Shown here in pieces: positions 42,885 to 55,086 of a DNA stretch of 64,000 bases. The translations under genes were made by a program, and so were the position numbers. The notes under the pieces were generated by a model, which made no database searches, was not told the DNA's origin, and worked only from the letters and a program-made list of their open reading frames with translations. This DNA is from Bacillota bacterium (GTDB taxonomy: Bacteria; Bacillota; DTU030; DUMP01): the NCBI GenBank assembly GCA_030154105.1, contig JASKKP010000001.1, forward strand, positions 17,967 to 81,966, in the 5' to 3' direction. Position 1 is the first letter of the stretch. Every line of letters starts with the position of its first letter.

Positions 42885-45800
42885 TTGGCGCCGGGTTTTG
42901 CGCACCTGCACGTGCATTCGCCGTTTTCCTTCCTGGACGGGGCCAGCCGTATTGAGGAGCTGGTGCGGCGGGCGGCGGAGTTGGGGCAGCCGGCGCTGGC
43001 TCTGACGGACCACAACAACCTTTCCGGGGCGGTGCGCTTCACCCGGGCCGCCCGGGCGGCCGGGATAAAGCCCATTCTGGGGGTAGAAATAACCATGGCC
43101 GGCGGCTACCACCTAACCCTTCTGGCCCGGAACCGGCAGGGCTACAGGAACCTCTGCCGGCTTCTCACCCGGGCCCACCTAGGCAGCCCCCGCGGCCGCC
43201 CGAGCGTAACTTGGGAGGACCTGGCCGCGCACCGGGAGGGGCTGGTGGCCCTTTCGGGCTGCCGGCGCGGGGAAGTGCCCGCCCTAATCCTTAAGGGGCG
43301 CCTGGCGGAGGCGGAGGCGGTGGCCCGGCGCCTCAGGGATGTTTTCGGGCGTGAAGGCTTCTATCTGGAAATTATCCCCAATCTTCTCCCCGGCGACCGG
43401 GCGCTGCACCGGGCTTTGGCCGACCTCGGCCGGGCCTTAAACCTAAGGCTGGTGGCCACTGCTGACGTGCATTACGCCCGGAAAGAAGAATTTCATCTTC
43501 ACGACCTTCTCACCTGCATCCGCACGCAGACCACCGTCTCGGCCGTTCACCCGGAGCGGCCGCTCAACGCCGAGAACTACTTGAAAGCGGCCGAGGAGTT
43601 GGCCGCCTTGCTGCCGGCGGAGTGCCGTGAGGCCTTGGACCAGGCCGGTACCCTGGCGGAAGCTTTAGAGCCGGCTTTGCCGGAAGACGAGCCGCTTTTT
43701 CCCCGTTTTCCCGTGCCGCCGGGGGAGTCGGCAGAGGCGATGCTCCGGCGCCTCACCTGGGAGGGGGCCCGGCGGCGCTACGGCCGCCTCAGCGCGGCCT
43801 TGAACGAACGGTTGGAAAAGGAACTCGCGGTGATCTGCCGCCTCGGCTTTACCGACTACTTCCTCGTGCTGTGGGACGTGGTGCGCGAGGCCCGGGCCCG
43901 GGGGATCCGCTGTGCCGGACGGGGTTCGGCGGCCGACTCGGTGGTGGCCTACTGCCTGGAGATCACCGAAGTTGATGCCTTCCGGCGGGAACTCCTCTTT
44001 GAACGCTTCCTGAGCGCCGAGCGGGCGGAACGGCCGGATATCGACCTCGACATCGATGCCCGCCGTCGGGATGAACTGGCCGCCTACCTGGGCCGTCGCT
44101 ACGGCGAAGATAAAGTGGCGGCCGTGGCCACCTATCAGACTTTTCAAGCGCGTTCGGCGGTGCGCGATCTGGGGAAGGCCTTGGAGCTGCCGGCAGCGGA
44201 GCTGGACGCCCTGGCCAAGCGCCTACCTTACTTCGTCCCGGCGGACGGCATTCGCGCCGCCCGCGCGCGGGTGCCGGAACTCAAAAATACCCCCCTACCC
44301 TGGGAGCGCTACGAGCGGCTGCTCGACTTCTGCGCTGCGGCTGCCGGCCTTCCCCGCCACCTAGGGACCCACCTGGGCGGCCTGGTGGTGGCCCGCGAGC
44401 CTCTGGCCGGCCTGGTGCCGCTCCAGTGGGCGGCCAAAGGAACGGTGGTCGCCCAGTTCGATAAGGAAGACGTGGAAGATCTGGGGCTGGTTAAGCTGGA
44501 CCTCCTTTCCCTGCGCGCCTTAAGTGCGGTGGAGGAAACTTTAAAGGCGCTGAAGGCGAGCGGGCGACCGGTTGATTATGACCGGCTGCCCCTTAACGAT
44601 AGGGCCAACTTTCAGATGCTGCGCCGGGCCGAGACCGTCGGCGTCTTCCAGCTGGAGAGCCCGGCCCAGCGGGCGCTACAGGGCCGCCTGGGGGCGGACG
44701 ACATGGAGGACCTGGTGGCCAGCCTGGCCCTCATTCGCCCGGGGCCGATCAAGGGGAACATGGTGGAACCGTTCATTGCCCGGCGGCGCGGGGAAGAGCC
44801 GGTTAGCTACCCCCACCCCACGCTGGAACCCATCTTAAAGAAGACCTACGGGGTGGTGCTCTTTCAGGAGCAGGTCATTGCCATCGCCACGGCCATTGCC
44901 GGCTTTAGCGCCGGCGAGGCCGACCGGCTGCGGCGCGTCATGACCCACGCCCGCTCCCAGGCGGAGATGACGGCCATCGGGGCGGAGTTTGTGGCCCGGG
45001 CGGTGGAGCGGGGCGTGCCTTTGGCCACGGCGCAGGCCATCTTCGACATGATCGCCGGGTACGCCAGCTACGGCTTCTGCGAGGCCCACGCCGCCGCTTT
45101 CGCTACTACTGCTTATAAAACGGCCTACCTTCTCCGCCATTATCCGGCCCACTACCTGGCTGCCCTCCTAACCTGTCAGCCCATGGGCTTTTACCCGCCC
45201 TGGGTACTCATCGGCGAGGCACGGCGGCGCGGCGTAAAGGTGTTGCCGCCGGACGTAAATAAAAGCGGCGCCGCCTACAGCGTGGAGGAGGGCGCCATCC
45301 GGGTCTCTCTGCGCCAGGTGAAAGGTATGGAAGAAAAAGCGCTGAAAGCGCTCCTCACCGCCCGCGCCTCAGGCCCTTTTACCTCCCTGGCCGATCTTAA
45401 GAAGCGGGTGAACCTTCCGGCCGACGTGCGGGAGAACCTTATTCTGGCCGGCGCCTGCGCTTCCCTGGATCCAAACCGGCGCGCCCTTCTCTGGGAGGAT
45501 AAGCTGGGGCGGGCGGCGCCGGGGGTACCCGATTTCTCGCCTGCAGAGAAGATTCTCTTCGAGTGGGACCTGCTCGGCTTTTCCCTGAGCGGGCATCCCC
45601 TAAGCTGCCTGCGGCCGACCCTTGAAAGGCAGGGAGTGCTGACCATCCGGGCGGCCAAGGGGCTTTTACCGGGGCGGGAGGTAAAGGTGGCGGGTCTTCC
45701 CATCCGTCCGCACCGCCCGCCCACCAGGAGTGGGCGTACGGTGGCCTTCTTCACTATGGAAGACGAAACCGGCCTTATCGATGTAACCGTGTTCGAAGAC

Positions 45801-45956
45801 GTCTACCAACGCTACGGCCATCTGCTCTTCGGCGATGCGGTGGGTGCCCTTCTGGTTTGCGGCCGCTTAGAGAAACGAGGTAATCTAGCGAGCATTACGG
45901 CGCTGGCCATTGAAGAGCTGGGCGGCAGGCCGGCGCGGATACCTGTTCCTTCTTAG
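42885..45956 (+). CDS. dnaE2: DnaE2-type (error-prone) DNA polymerase III alpha subunit
   Basis: About 1023 aa, the short DnaE2 length. The PHP domain has HLHVHSPFSFLDGAS and ALTDHNNLSGAVRF. The polymerase core has GRGSAADSVVAYCL, RPDIDLDID and FQLESPAQRALQ, and a C-terminal OB fold has GRTVAFFTMEDETGLIDVTV. TTG 42885 has AAAGGAGGAAA about 8 nt upstream; an ATG at 42846 would add 13 residues but has no ribosome site. With the ImuB-like and DUF6504 genes and the LexA box, this is an SOS mutagenesis cassette. A DnaE1 would be longer and not SOS-linked. Confidence 0.88.
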   Translation: MAPGFAHLHVHSPFSFLDGASRIEELVRRAAELGQPALALTDHNNLSGAVRFTRAARAAGIKPILGVEITMAGGYHLTLLARNRQGYRNLCRLLTRAHLGSPRGRPSVTWEDLAAHREGLVALSGCRRGEVPALILKGRLAEAEAVARRLRDVFGREGFYLEIIPNLLPGDRALHRALADLGRALNLRLVATADVHYARKEEFHLHDLLTCIRTQTTVSAVHPERPLNAENYLKAAEELAALLPAECREALDQAGTLAEALEPALPEDEPLFPRFPVPPGESAEAMLRRLTWEGARRRYGRLSAALNERLEKELAVICRLGFTDYFLVLWDVVREARARGIRCAGRGSAADSVVAYCLEITEVDAFRRELLFERFLSAERAERPDIDLDIDARRRDELAAYLGRRYGEDKVAAVATYQTFQARSAVRDLGKALELPAAELDALAKRLPYFVPADGIRAARARVPELKNTPLPWERYERLLDFCAAAAGLPRHLGTHLGGLVVAREPLAGLVPLQWAAKGTVVAQFDKEDVEDLGLVKLDLLSLRALSAVEETLKALKASGRPVDYDRLPLNDRANFQMLRRAETVGVFQLESPAQRALQGRLGADDMEDLVASLALIRPGPIKGNMVEPFIARRRGEEPVSYPHPTLEPILKKTYGVVLFQEQVIAIATAIAGFSAGEADRLRRVMTHARSQAEMTAIGAEFVARAVERGVPLATAQAIFDMIAGYASYGFCEAHAAAFATTAYKTAYLLRHYPAHYLAALLTCQPMGFYPPWVLIGEARRRGVKVLPPDVNKSGAAYSVEEGAIRVSLRQVKGMEEKALKALLTARASGPFTSLADLKKRVNLPADVRENLILAGACASLDPNRRALLWEDKLGRAAPGVPDFSPAEKILFEWDLLGFSLSGHPLSCLRPTLERQGVLTIRAAKGLLPGREVKVAGLPIRPHRPPTRSGRTVAFFTMEDETGLIDVTVFEDVYQRYGHLLFGDAVGALLVCGRLEKRGNLASITALAIEELGGRPARIPVPS

Positions 45957-45972
45957 GCAGCTACCGGAAAAT

Positions 45973-46079
45973 GCAGACACTCATGCCGAGTTCGTTCGTC
46001 CTCAGGTCGTTCGTGCCGAAGGGGGATGCCCGAGCGCCGAGGTTTTTCCGCCGGTCTGGTGGCGCCGCTGGCGGCATGG
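45973..46079 (-). repeat. Dispersed repeat, fragment C (minus strand)
   Basis: Read on the minus strand it matches the left half of copies A and B: CATGCCGCCAGCGGCGCC, TCGGGCATCCCCCTTCGGC, and CGAACGACCTGAGGACGAAC continuing into GAACTCGGC. The right half is missing. It fills the gap between the convergent dnaE2 and PPC-domain genes. Confidence 0.85.
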
Positions 46080-46083
46080 GCGG

Positions 46084-46566
46084 CTACTTTAGATCCAGAT
46101 CCCACTGCCCGTGCGGTTGATCAACCCTGGCCCACTGAGTTTCCTCGAACACGCCGAGGGTGACGACGACCTTCACCAGGGTCTCAGTGCCGGGGGTAAG
46201 GTGACCTCCTACTGTTCTTACCGTATCGCCTTCCACGTAGGAGGCCGAGAAATGGGCGTGCACTTCCGGCCGCTCGTCCTCCCGGCGCCTGGCCACCCAA
46301 CCGGTAAGGGAAACGAGTTCCAGAGGTTTTTCCACAACGAGGTAGAGCCGTTCGTTGTCCGTCACCTGAAAGTCGGGAGGCATAACCCTAACGTTGCGAA
46401 AGACGGCTTTGCGCAGGGCTCCTACGCCGCCCAAAATTACGGCACTGTCGATGCCGTGCTTGGCCAGACCTTCTTCTATGGCCTGCAATAGGTCCACCCC
46501 GATAGGAATCTTCAGCTGAACTACTCTTTTCAGCGTGAACTCGCCGCTTTCTTTGACGAGGTCCAT
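46084..46566 (-). CDS. PPC (DUF296)-domain protein
   Basis: 160 aa. A single PPC fold: a VVQLKIPIGVDLLQAIEEGL strand-helix, AVILGGVGALRKAV, ELVSLTGWV, and a metal-site-like VHAHFSASYVEGDTVRTVGG, in which the histidines resemble the trimer-interface metal ligands of this family. Prokaryotic PPC proteins are small trimers with poorly known roles, sometimes called DNA-binding. ATG 46566 has AAAGGGGGCAGGAAG upstream. The gene stands alone, divergent from the two-component system. Confidence 0.85.
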   Translation of the reverse strand: MDLVKESGEFTLKRVVQLKIPIGVDLLQAIEEGLAKHGIDSAVILGGVGALRKAVFRNVRVMPPDFQVTDNERLYLVVEKPLELVSLTGWVARRREDERPEVHAHFSASYVEGDTVRTVGGHLTPGTETLVKVVVTLGVFEETQWARVDQPHGQWDLDLK

Positions 46567-46747
46567 CTTCCTGCCCCCTTTAACTGTTTCTTTCCTAAAT
46601 CTTACATTCGCCGTTTCTCCGGCCGGTCCTTGGTCAATTCCCACTATCTTTTTTCCCCAACAGCAAGCAGGATAAGGCGGGGCGCTTAGGGAATCATTTT
46701 AGGCGAGCGGTCTACAAGCGGGCTAGATACAAAGTGAGGTACCAAAC

Positions 46748-47442
46748 ATGGCGCAGAGAACGAAAATACTCGTGGTGGAAGACGAAGCGCGCATGCGCGA
46801 CCTAATCCGGCTGTATCTGGAGCGCGAGGGTTTCAGCGTCGTCGAGGCGGGCGACGGGCGCCAAGCGCTGGAAAAGATCGGCCAGGAGGAGTTTGCCCTG
46901 GTAATCCTGGATGTGATGCTGCCGGAGCTGGACGGCTGGACGGTATGCCGGGAGATCCGGCGCACGAAGGACGTCCCCATCATCATGCTTACGGCGCGGG
47001 GGGAGGAGATTGACCGCCTTACCGGCTTTGAACTGGGGGCCGACGACTATGTGGTAAAACCTTTCAGCCCGCGCGAGCTGGTGATGCGGATCAAGGCGCT
47101 CCTGCGCCGGGTATGCCCCCAGTTCGTGGAGAGCAAGGAGATCCTTACCTTCCCTGGTCTGACCATCAATCATCCGGCGCGCCGGGTAGAGGTGGCGGGG
47201 CAGGAAGTAGCGCTCACGCCCAAGGAGTACGATCTTCTCTACTTTTTGGCTTCCCAGGCGGGGCGCGTCTTTACCCGCGAGCAGCTCCTGGAAAAGGTGT
47301 GGGGGTACGATTTTTACGGTGACCTCCGGACGGTGGATACGCACATTAAAAACCTGCGCGAGAAACTCAAGAAGGCCGGCCAGGGGGCGGAGTACCTGGT
47401 GACGGTTTGGGGCGTCGGCTATAAATTTGAGGTGAAAAACTA

Positions 47443-47443
<1 letters not shown>
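46748..47443 (+). CDS. OmpR/PhoB-family response regulator
   Basis: 231 aa. The receiver domain has the EDE acidic pair (VVEDEARMRDL), the phosphoacceptor Asp in VILDVMLPELDG (about residue 59), a Thr in IIMLTARGEE and a Lys in VVKPFSPREL. A winged-helix OmpR domain (about 130-231) ends VRTVDTHIKNLREKL, VTVWGVGYKF. The kinase gene overlaps its stop by 1 nt (TAGTG). Proteins of this type bind direct repeats with 10-11-bp period; the array at 59670-59708 is a candidate target, which is only an inference. Confidence 0.94.
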
Positions 47444-49248
<1,805 letters not shown>

Positions 49249-49367
49249 GAATCCGAGCGGCCCGAAGGCCGCAGAAATTGCCTGTCCGCTTTGCGGCTCG
49301 CCTGCGCCCGGAAAAACTCCTGAAGGAGTGGATGAGGGCGGTAGCGGCACCAGCAGGGAGGTCCAGC

Positions 49368-49796
49368 ATGATCGTTGCGGTTATCGACGGGTTGGGCGGC
49401 GGTATCGGCAGCCAACTCATCAGCCAACTTAAAGCCAGCCTTCCGGCCGGGAACGAGATCCTGGCGCTAGGTACCAACTCTGCCGCCACTTACGCCATGG
49501 TGCGGGCGGGCGCGGCGCGCGGCGCCTCCGGCGAAAATGCCATCCGGGTAATGGTCCGGGAAGTGGATGTTATTGTCGGGCCCTTAGGCATCATCATCCC
49601 CAACGCCATGATGGGTGAGATCACGGCGGCCATGGCCGAAGCCGTGGTGACGAGCCCGGCGGCGAAGCTCTTGCTTCCCGTTGCCCAGCCGCATGTGGAG
49701 CTGGTGGGCGTGGCGGCGCAGCCGCTGGGCGCCCTTATCCGGGCGGCAGTCGAGAGGGTTGAAGAGCTGGCCAAAGCCGAGCGGCAAAAAGCGTAG
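49368..49796 (+). CDS. DUF3842 family protein
   Basis: 142 aa. The N-terminus IVAVIDGLGGGIGSQLISQL looks like a glycine-rich nucleotide-binding turn. It continues NEILALGTNSAATYAMVRAG and DVIVGPLGIIIPNAMMGEIT, the DUF3842 pattern of Clostridia. No catalytic assignment exists to my knowledge. ATG 49368 has GGGAGGTCC upstream. The 120 nt between the kinase stop and this start are open in two frames, one with a CPLCGSPAPG knuckle, but neither has good start signals, so I do not call them. A terminator follows. Confidence 0.78.
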   Translation: MIVAVIDGLGGGIGSQLISQLKASLPAGNEILALGTNSAATYAMVRAGAARGASGENAIRVMVREVDVIVGPLGIIIPNAMMGEITAAMAEAVVTSPAAKLLLPVAQPHVELVGVAAQPLGALIRAAVERVEELAKAERQKA

Positions 49797-49809
49797 GAAA
49801 TGGACCACG

Positions 49810-49858
49810 AAGGCCCGTAGCCGGTTCGAAAACCGGCCGCGGGCCTTTACTTATTTTT
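49810..49858 (+). terminator. Terminator after DUF3842 gene
   Basis: AAGGCCCG pairs with CGGGCCTT (49810-49817, 49840-49847), with an inner GCCGGTT/AACCGGC stem, then TACTTATTTTT. It precedes the ECF S-component gene. Confidence 0.85.
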
Positions 49859-49874
49859 CGAGGAGGGTGGACTT

Positions 49875-50405
49875 ATGAAAACACGTGAGCTGGTAGTTGC
49901 CGGGCTGCTTATCGCCCTGGCAGTAACCCTGCCATTGGCAGCCCACCTTACCAAAGTAGGCGGGCCGGTGCTTCTTCCCATGCACATCCCCATCTTTCTT
50001 GCGGGCCTCTTTCTCAGGCCGGGCCTGGCGGCGGCCGTGGGGGCGCTCTCACCTGTTATAAGCTTTCTTCTCACCGGGATGCCGCCGCTTTCTCCGCCCA
50101 TGCTGCCCCTCATGGTAGTGGAGCTGGCCACTTACGGTCTGGTTCTTTCTCTTCTTTCCCGCCGCACGGACTGGAGCATCTGGGTTACGCTGCCCCTTTC
50201 TATGCTGTTCGGGCGCGTGGCCCTGGGTCTCGCCGCCGCCCTCATTGGCCCGCTTTTCAACTTCCACGTAAATCCGCTAATTTATGTGTACGGAGCTCTC
50301 CTCAAGGGCCTTCCGGGTATTGCGCTGCAGCTGGTGATTGTTCCCCTGGTGGCTTTCTACATGAAGAAGACGAATCTCTTGGAAGCTTGGCAGATAACGC
50401 AATAG
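49875..50405 (+). CDS. ECF transporter S component (possibly pantothenate-related)
   Basis: 176 aa with about six hydrophobic helices. The N-terminal TRELVVAGLLIALAVTLPL and the GGPVLLPMHIPIFLAGLFL segment are typical of ECF substrate-capture subunits. It needs a shared ECF module encoded elsewhere. It lies directly before panC-panD, but a separate promoter (50433-50462) intervenes. Pantothenate or a precursor is a reasonable but unproved substrate. ATG 49875 follows GAGGAGGG. Confidence 0.82.
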   Translation: MKTRELVVAGLLIALAVTLPLAAHLTKVGGPVLLPMHIPIFLAGLFLRPGLAAAVGALSPVISFLLTGMPPLSPPMLPLMVVELATYGLVLSLLSRRTDWSIWVTLPLSMLFGRVALGLAAALIGPLFNFHVNPLIYVYGALLKGLPGIALQLVIVPLVAFYMKKTNLLEAWQITQ

Positions 50406-50432
50406 GTTCTTGCATCCGGGCGGTGTCTGAGG

Positions 50433-50462
50433 TTGACCATCCTAAGAAACAAGTGGTATAGT
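50433..50462 (+). promoter_or_regulatory. panCD promoter
   Basis: TTGACC (50433-50438), 18-nt spacer, TATAGT (50457-50462), upstream of the GTG start at 50500. Confidence 0.7.
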
Positions 50463-50499
50463 GATGTAAACTGAAGGCACCGAAAAGGAGGACCGCCTG

Positions 50500-51351
50500 G
50501 TGGAAGTGCTGGAGACGGTAGCCGCCGTGCGCGCCCGCGTTCGCGCTGAGCGACGCGCAGGGAAAAGCATAGGCCTAGTTCCTACCATGGGTTACCTCCA
50601 CGAAGGGCACCTCAGCCTCATACGCCGGGCCAGGGCCGAGTGTGACTTTGTGGTGGTGAGCATTTTTGTCAACCCTCTGCAGTTCGGTCCCCAGGAGGAC
50701 TACAACACGTACCCGCGCGACCTGAACCGGGACACCAGGCTCGCCGCTGAAGCGGGTGCGGACGTCATCTTTCACCCCACGCCGGAGGAGATGTACCCGG
50801 CAGGGTTTCAAACCCATGTCGAGGTGGAGAAGCTCAGCCAGGGGCTTTGCGGGGCCTTCCGGCCGGGGCATTTTCGCGGTGTGGCCACGGTGGTAACCAA
50901 GCTGTTCAACATCGTGGGCCCCGACAGGGCGTATTTCGGCGAAAAGGACGCCCAGCAGCTGGCCATCATCCGCCGGATGGTGCGCGATCTTAATCTGGAT
51001 GTGGAAATCGTACCCATGCCCATCGTGCGCGAGAGCGACGGCCTGGCGCTTAGTTCCCGCAACACTTATCTTTCCCCGGCGGAGCGGCGGGCGGCGACGG
51101 TACTCTACCGTGCCCTAGTCTACGGCCGCGATCTGATCGCCGCCGGCGAACGCGACGGGCTGCGGGTGAGAGATGCCGTACGCCGCACCCTTGAGTCCGA
51201 GCCTTTGGTCAGCCGCATTGACTACGTGGCCGTGGTGGACCCTGACACCCTGGAGGAAAAGACCACCTTATCCGGCAGCGTCATGCTGGCGGTGGCGGCG
51301 TACATCGGTAAAGTGCGCCTTATTGACAACATCAAGGTGGTTGTCGACTGA
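50500..51351 (+). CDS. panC: Pantothenate synthetase
   Basis: 283 aa, full length. ATP-binding signature [17 protein letters not shown] (HxGH), [12 protein letters not shown], and the second signature [17 protein letters not shown] with [13 protein letters not shown] (KMSKS-like). It joins pantoate and beta-alanine at the cost of ATP. GTG 50500 follows AAAAGGAGG. The stop overlaps the panD start (TGATG). I see no panB in the window. Confidence 0.97.
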   Translation: MEVLETVAAVRARVRAERRAGKSIGLVPTMGYLHEGHLSLIRRARAECDFVVVSIFVNPLQFGPQEDYNTYPRDLNRDTRLAAEAGADVIFHPTPEEMYPAGFQTHVEVEKLSQGLCGAFRPGHFRGVATVVTKLFNIVGPDRAYFGEKDAQQLAIIRRMVRDLNLDVEIVPMPIVRESDGLALSSRNTYLSPAERRAATVLYRALVYGRDLIAAGERDGLRVRDAVRRTLESEPLVSRIDYVAVVDPDTLEEKTTLSGSVMLAVAAYIGKVRLIDNIKVVVD

Positions 51352-51710
51352 TGCTACTCAACCTTCTTAAAGCCAAGATCCATCGCGCTACGGTTACCGC
51401 CGCCGACCTTAACTACGAGGGCAGCATAACCGTGGACCGTGATCTTATGGAAGCCGCCGGCCTGCTGGAGAATGAGCGGGTGCAGGTGGTAGACATTGAC
51501 AACGGTGCCCGGCTGGAGACGTACGTCATCGCCGGCGAGCGCGGGAGCGGTACCATCTGCCTTAACGGCGCGGCGGCGCGGCTGGTGCAGCCGGGAGACA
51601 AGGTGATCATCATGGCCTACACCTGGGTGAGCGCTGAAGAAGCCCAGGGTTTCCGGCCGCGGGTGGTGCTGGTGGACCAAGCCAACAAAGTCAAGGAAGT
51701 CAGGCTCTGA
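51351..51710 (+). CDS. panD: Aspartate 1-decarboxylase proenzyme
   Basis: 119 aa. The self-processing Gly-Ser site occurs in [10 protein letters not shown] (about residues 20-29), where Ser becomes the pyruvoyl group. [25 protein letters not shown] and GDKVIIMAY follow as in the family. It supplies beta-alanine to PanC. It is coupled to panC by 1 nt and overlaps the convergent metX by 11 nt at the 3' end. Confidence 0.97.
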   Translation: MLLNLLKAKIHRATVTAADLNYEGSITVDRDLMEAAGLLENERVQVVDIDNGARLETYVIAGERGSGTICLNGAAARLVQPGDKVIIMAYTWVSAEEAQGFRPRVVLVDQANKVKEVRL

Positions 51711-52842
51711 GGAGAAACTCCTCGATGATGTAGCCCAGTTGGTCGAATTCGATGAGAAAAGCGTCGTGACCGTAGGGAGAGATGATCTCGCGGTATACGG
51801 CGCTCTTCTTGCCCGCCCGGAGTGCCCGTACGATTTCCTTTTGCTGGTGGGGCGGGAAGAGGAAATCGGAGCTTATGCCCACCATAAGGACCCGCGGTGA
51901 GTAGTCGGCCAGGGCGGCGCGCAGGGAGGGGAAGCCTTGCGCGAGGTCGAAGAGGTCCATGGCCTTGGTAAGGTAAAGGTAAGAGTTGGCATCGAAGCGC
52001 CGCACCAGTTTTTCCCCTTGGTAGGCAAGGTAACTTTCTACCTGGAAGCGGCTCTCCAGGCGGTAGAGTTCCTCGGGCGGGCTGGCCAGCGCGCGGCCGA
52101 ACTTTTTTTGCCAGGAAGCTTCGCTTTTGTAGGTGATGGTGCCGATGGCCCGGGCCAGGGCAAGGCCCTGGACCGGACCAGGTCCGCCGTAATAGTCGCC
52201 GTTCTGCCACGCGGGATCGAGATAAATAGCCTGACGCTGCGTGTAGTTCCAGGCCAGCGCTTGGGCGGAAAGGGCTGCGGCCGCACCGATGGCGATCACG
52301 TTTTCCACCAGCTGCGGATAGACCCGGCCCCACTCCAGGGCCTGCAGGCCGCCCAAGGAGCCGCCGGCCACAGCTACGAGCCGCTTTACACCAAGTTCTT
52401 TAAGGAGGCGGTGCTGCACCCTTACCATGTCTTCCACGGTGATCACGGGGAAGGAACGCCCGTACGGCCGGCCGGTGGCCGGGTTTGGGCTGGCCGGACC
52501 GGTGCTGCCGGCGCAGCCGCCCAAAACATTGCTGCAAATTACAAAGTAGCGTTCCGTGTCAAAGGGGCGCCCCGGGCCCACCAGGGGGTCCCACCAGCCG
52601 GGGACCTTGTCTGTCGGCGTGTGCCAGCCGGCGGCGTGCGCGTCGCCCGTAAGGGCGTGGCAGATGAGAACGGCGTTATCCCCCGCGGCATTTAGCTCCC
52701 CGTATGTCTCATAGGCCACGGTTACCGGGGCCAGGGTTGCGCCGCACCGGAGGGAGATGCCTTCGGGAAAGGTGGCGTAGAGGGTGCGCACAAAGCCGAC
52801 GCCGGTGTTTTTTTCCTCCACGGCTAGGGATGTGCCGGGCAT
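51700..52842 (-). CDS. metX: Homoserine O-acetyltransferase (MetX family)
   Basis: 380 aa alpha/beta hydrolase. The nucleophile elbow is [13 protein letters not shown] (Ser near 148); a C-terminal [14 protein letters not shown] (Asp) and PYGHDAFL (His) complete the triad. [14 protein letters not shown] forms the oxyanion region. The family includes both acetyl and succinyl users; the neighbouring MetY supports O-acetylhomoserine. It is second in the SAM-I operon, 12 nt after metY. Confidence 0.94.
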   Translation of the reverse strand: MPGTSLAVEEKNTGVGFVRTLYATFPEGISLRCGATLAPVTVAYETYGELNAAGDNAVLICHALTGDAHAAGWHTPTDKVPGWWDPLVGPGRPFDTERYFVICSNVLGGCAGSTGPASPNPATGRPYGRSFPVITVEDMVRVQHRLLKELGVKRLVAVAGGSLGGLQALEWGRVYPQLVENVIAIGAAAALSAQALAWNYTQRQAIYLDPAWQNGDYYGGPGPVQGLALARAIGTITYKSEASWQKKFGRALASPPEELYRLESRFQVESYLAYQGEKLVRRFDANSYLYLTKAMDLFDLAQGFPSLRAALADYSPRVLMVGISSDFLFPPHQQKEIVRALRAGKKSAVYREIISPYGHDAFLIEFDQLGYIIEEFLLRA

Positions 52843-52854
52843 GGGCTCACCTCC

Positions 52855-54162
<1,308 letters not shown>

Positions 54163-54255
54163 TTAGAGTGAGACCACCGGCCTAGCAGGACCCCGGGAAA
54201 TCCTGGCCGGTCGGAAGAAGGACAATCTGCGCGCGCCCTGCACAGGCAACAAAAA

Positions 54256-54278
54256 ACCCTCTTCGATAAGAAGAGGGT
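54256..54278 (-). terminator. Terminator of the SAM-I expression platform
   Basis: ACCCTCTTC (54256-54264) pairs with GAAGAGGGT (54270-54278); reading minus, TTTTTTG follows. It is placed between the aptamer and metY. Confidence 0.9.
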
Positions 54279-54290
54279 CTTCCTCGCCTC

Positions 54291-54401
54291 CTCTTATCTC
54301 TCAGAGCGGGCCAGCTCTGCAGGATTTGGCACCGGGTTGGGTGCTCCCCAACTGGTTGCCGGGCGTCATTGGGCCAGTCCCTCAGCCACTCTTGATAAGA
54401 G
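54291..54401 (-). ncRNA. SAM-I (S-box) riboswitch
   Basis: Reading minus: CTCTTATCAAGAGTGGCTGA, GGGACTGGCCC, ATGACGCCCGGCAACC, GGTGCCAAATCCTGCAG, and closing GAGAGATAAGAG. All core S-box blocks and the kink-turn are present and P1 (CTCTTATC/GATAAGAG) is perfect. SAM should promote the terminator at 54256-54278 and shut off metY-metX. Confidence 0.97.
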
Positions 54402-54425
54402 TTGCCTGTGCAGTTGTTGAGATTA

Positions 54426-54454
54426 ACTATACACTTAAGGCTTTCCTGCGTCAA
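54426..54454 (-). promoter_or_regulatory. metYX promoter
   Basis: Minus strand TTGACG (54449-54454), 17-nt spacer, TATAGT (54426-54431), just upstream of the SAM-I aptamer. Confidence 0.85.
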
Positions 54455-54473
54455 GGGTTTTTTTCGCCTTAAT

Positions 54474-55058
54474 CTAGCCGTTTTTGACCACATAACGGCC
54501 CGTGGTCCTCTCCGGCTCAAAAAGAGGCAGCTTCTCGAGAAAGATGATGTCCTCTCGGCCGGCCGCTTCGCCTTCGGCCAAAATGGCCGCCCGGGCAACT
54601 ACCACTCCGCCGGCGGTCTTTACCAGGTGCTCCACGGCTTGCAGGGAGGCGCCGGTGGAGATGACGTCGTCCACAATGGCTACTTTTTTCCCGCGCACGG
54701 CCGCCGCATCCTTGCCGTCGAAACAGAGGACCTGTTTTTTCTGCGTGGTGATGGAGACCACCTCGGTGACCAGGGGGTCGATCATGTAGGGCTTGACGCT
54801 TTTGCGGGCTACCAGATAGCGCTTAAGGCCCAGGATGCGGGACATCTCTTGAACCAGGGGGATTCCTTTGGCTTCGGCCGAGACCAGGTAGTCTACCGGC
54901 GGGAGCCGCTGTGCCAGCTCCGGCGCCACCGCTTCCACCAGCTCGGCATCCCCTAGGATGACAAAGCTGGCAATGGCCAAGCCGGGGGCGACTTCCACGA
55001 TGGGAAGCTCGCGCTCAAGACCGGCGATCTTAAGGCGATACGTTGGTGTCGTTGACAT
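54474..55058 (-). CDS. Purine-type phosphoribosyltransferase
   Basis: 194 aa type I PRTase. The PRPP loop is VAIVDDVISTGASLQAV (about residues 118-134). The N-terminal ASFVILGDAELVEAVAPELA and PPVDYLVSAEAKGIPLVQ resemble the adenine PRTase group, but the length and C-terminus differ from standard Apt and Xpt. The base is unknown. It is 28 nt after a purine-permease-like gene and shares its PurR-type promoter, which supports salvage of an imported base. ATG 55058 has AAAGGAG 8 nt upstream. Confidence 0.82.
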   Translation of the reverse strand: MSTTPTYRLKIAGLERELPIVEVAPGLAIASFVILGDAELVEAVAPELAQRLPPVDYLVSAEAKGIPLVQEMSRILGLKRYLVARKSVKPYMIDPLVTEVVSITTQKKQVLCFDGKDAAAVRGKKVAIVDDVISTGASLQAVEHLVKTAGGVVVARAAILAEGEAAGREDIIFLEKLPLFEPERTTGRYVVKNG

Positions 55059-55086
55059 TGAAAGCACTCCTTTCCTGAGGGGACGG

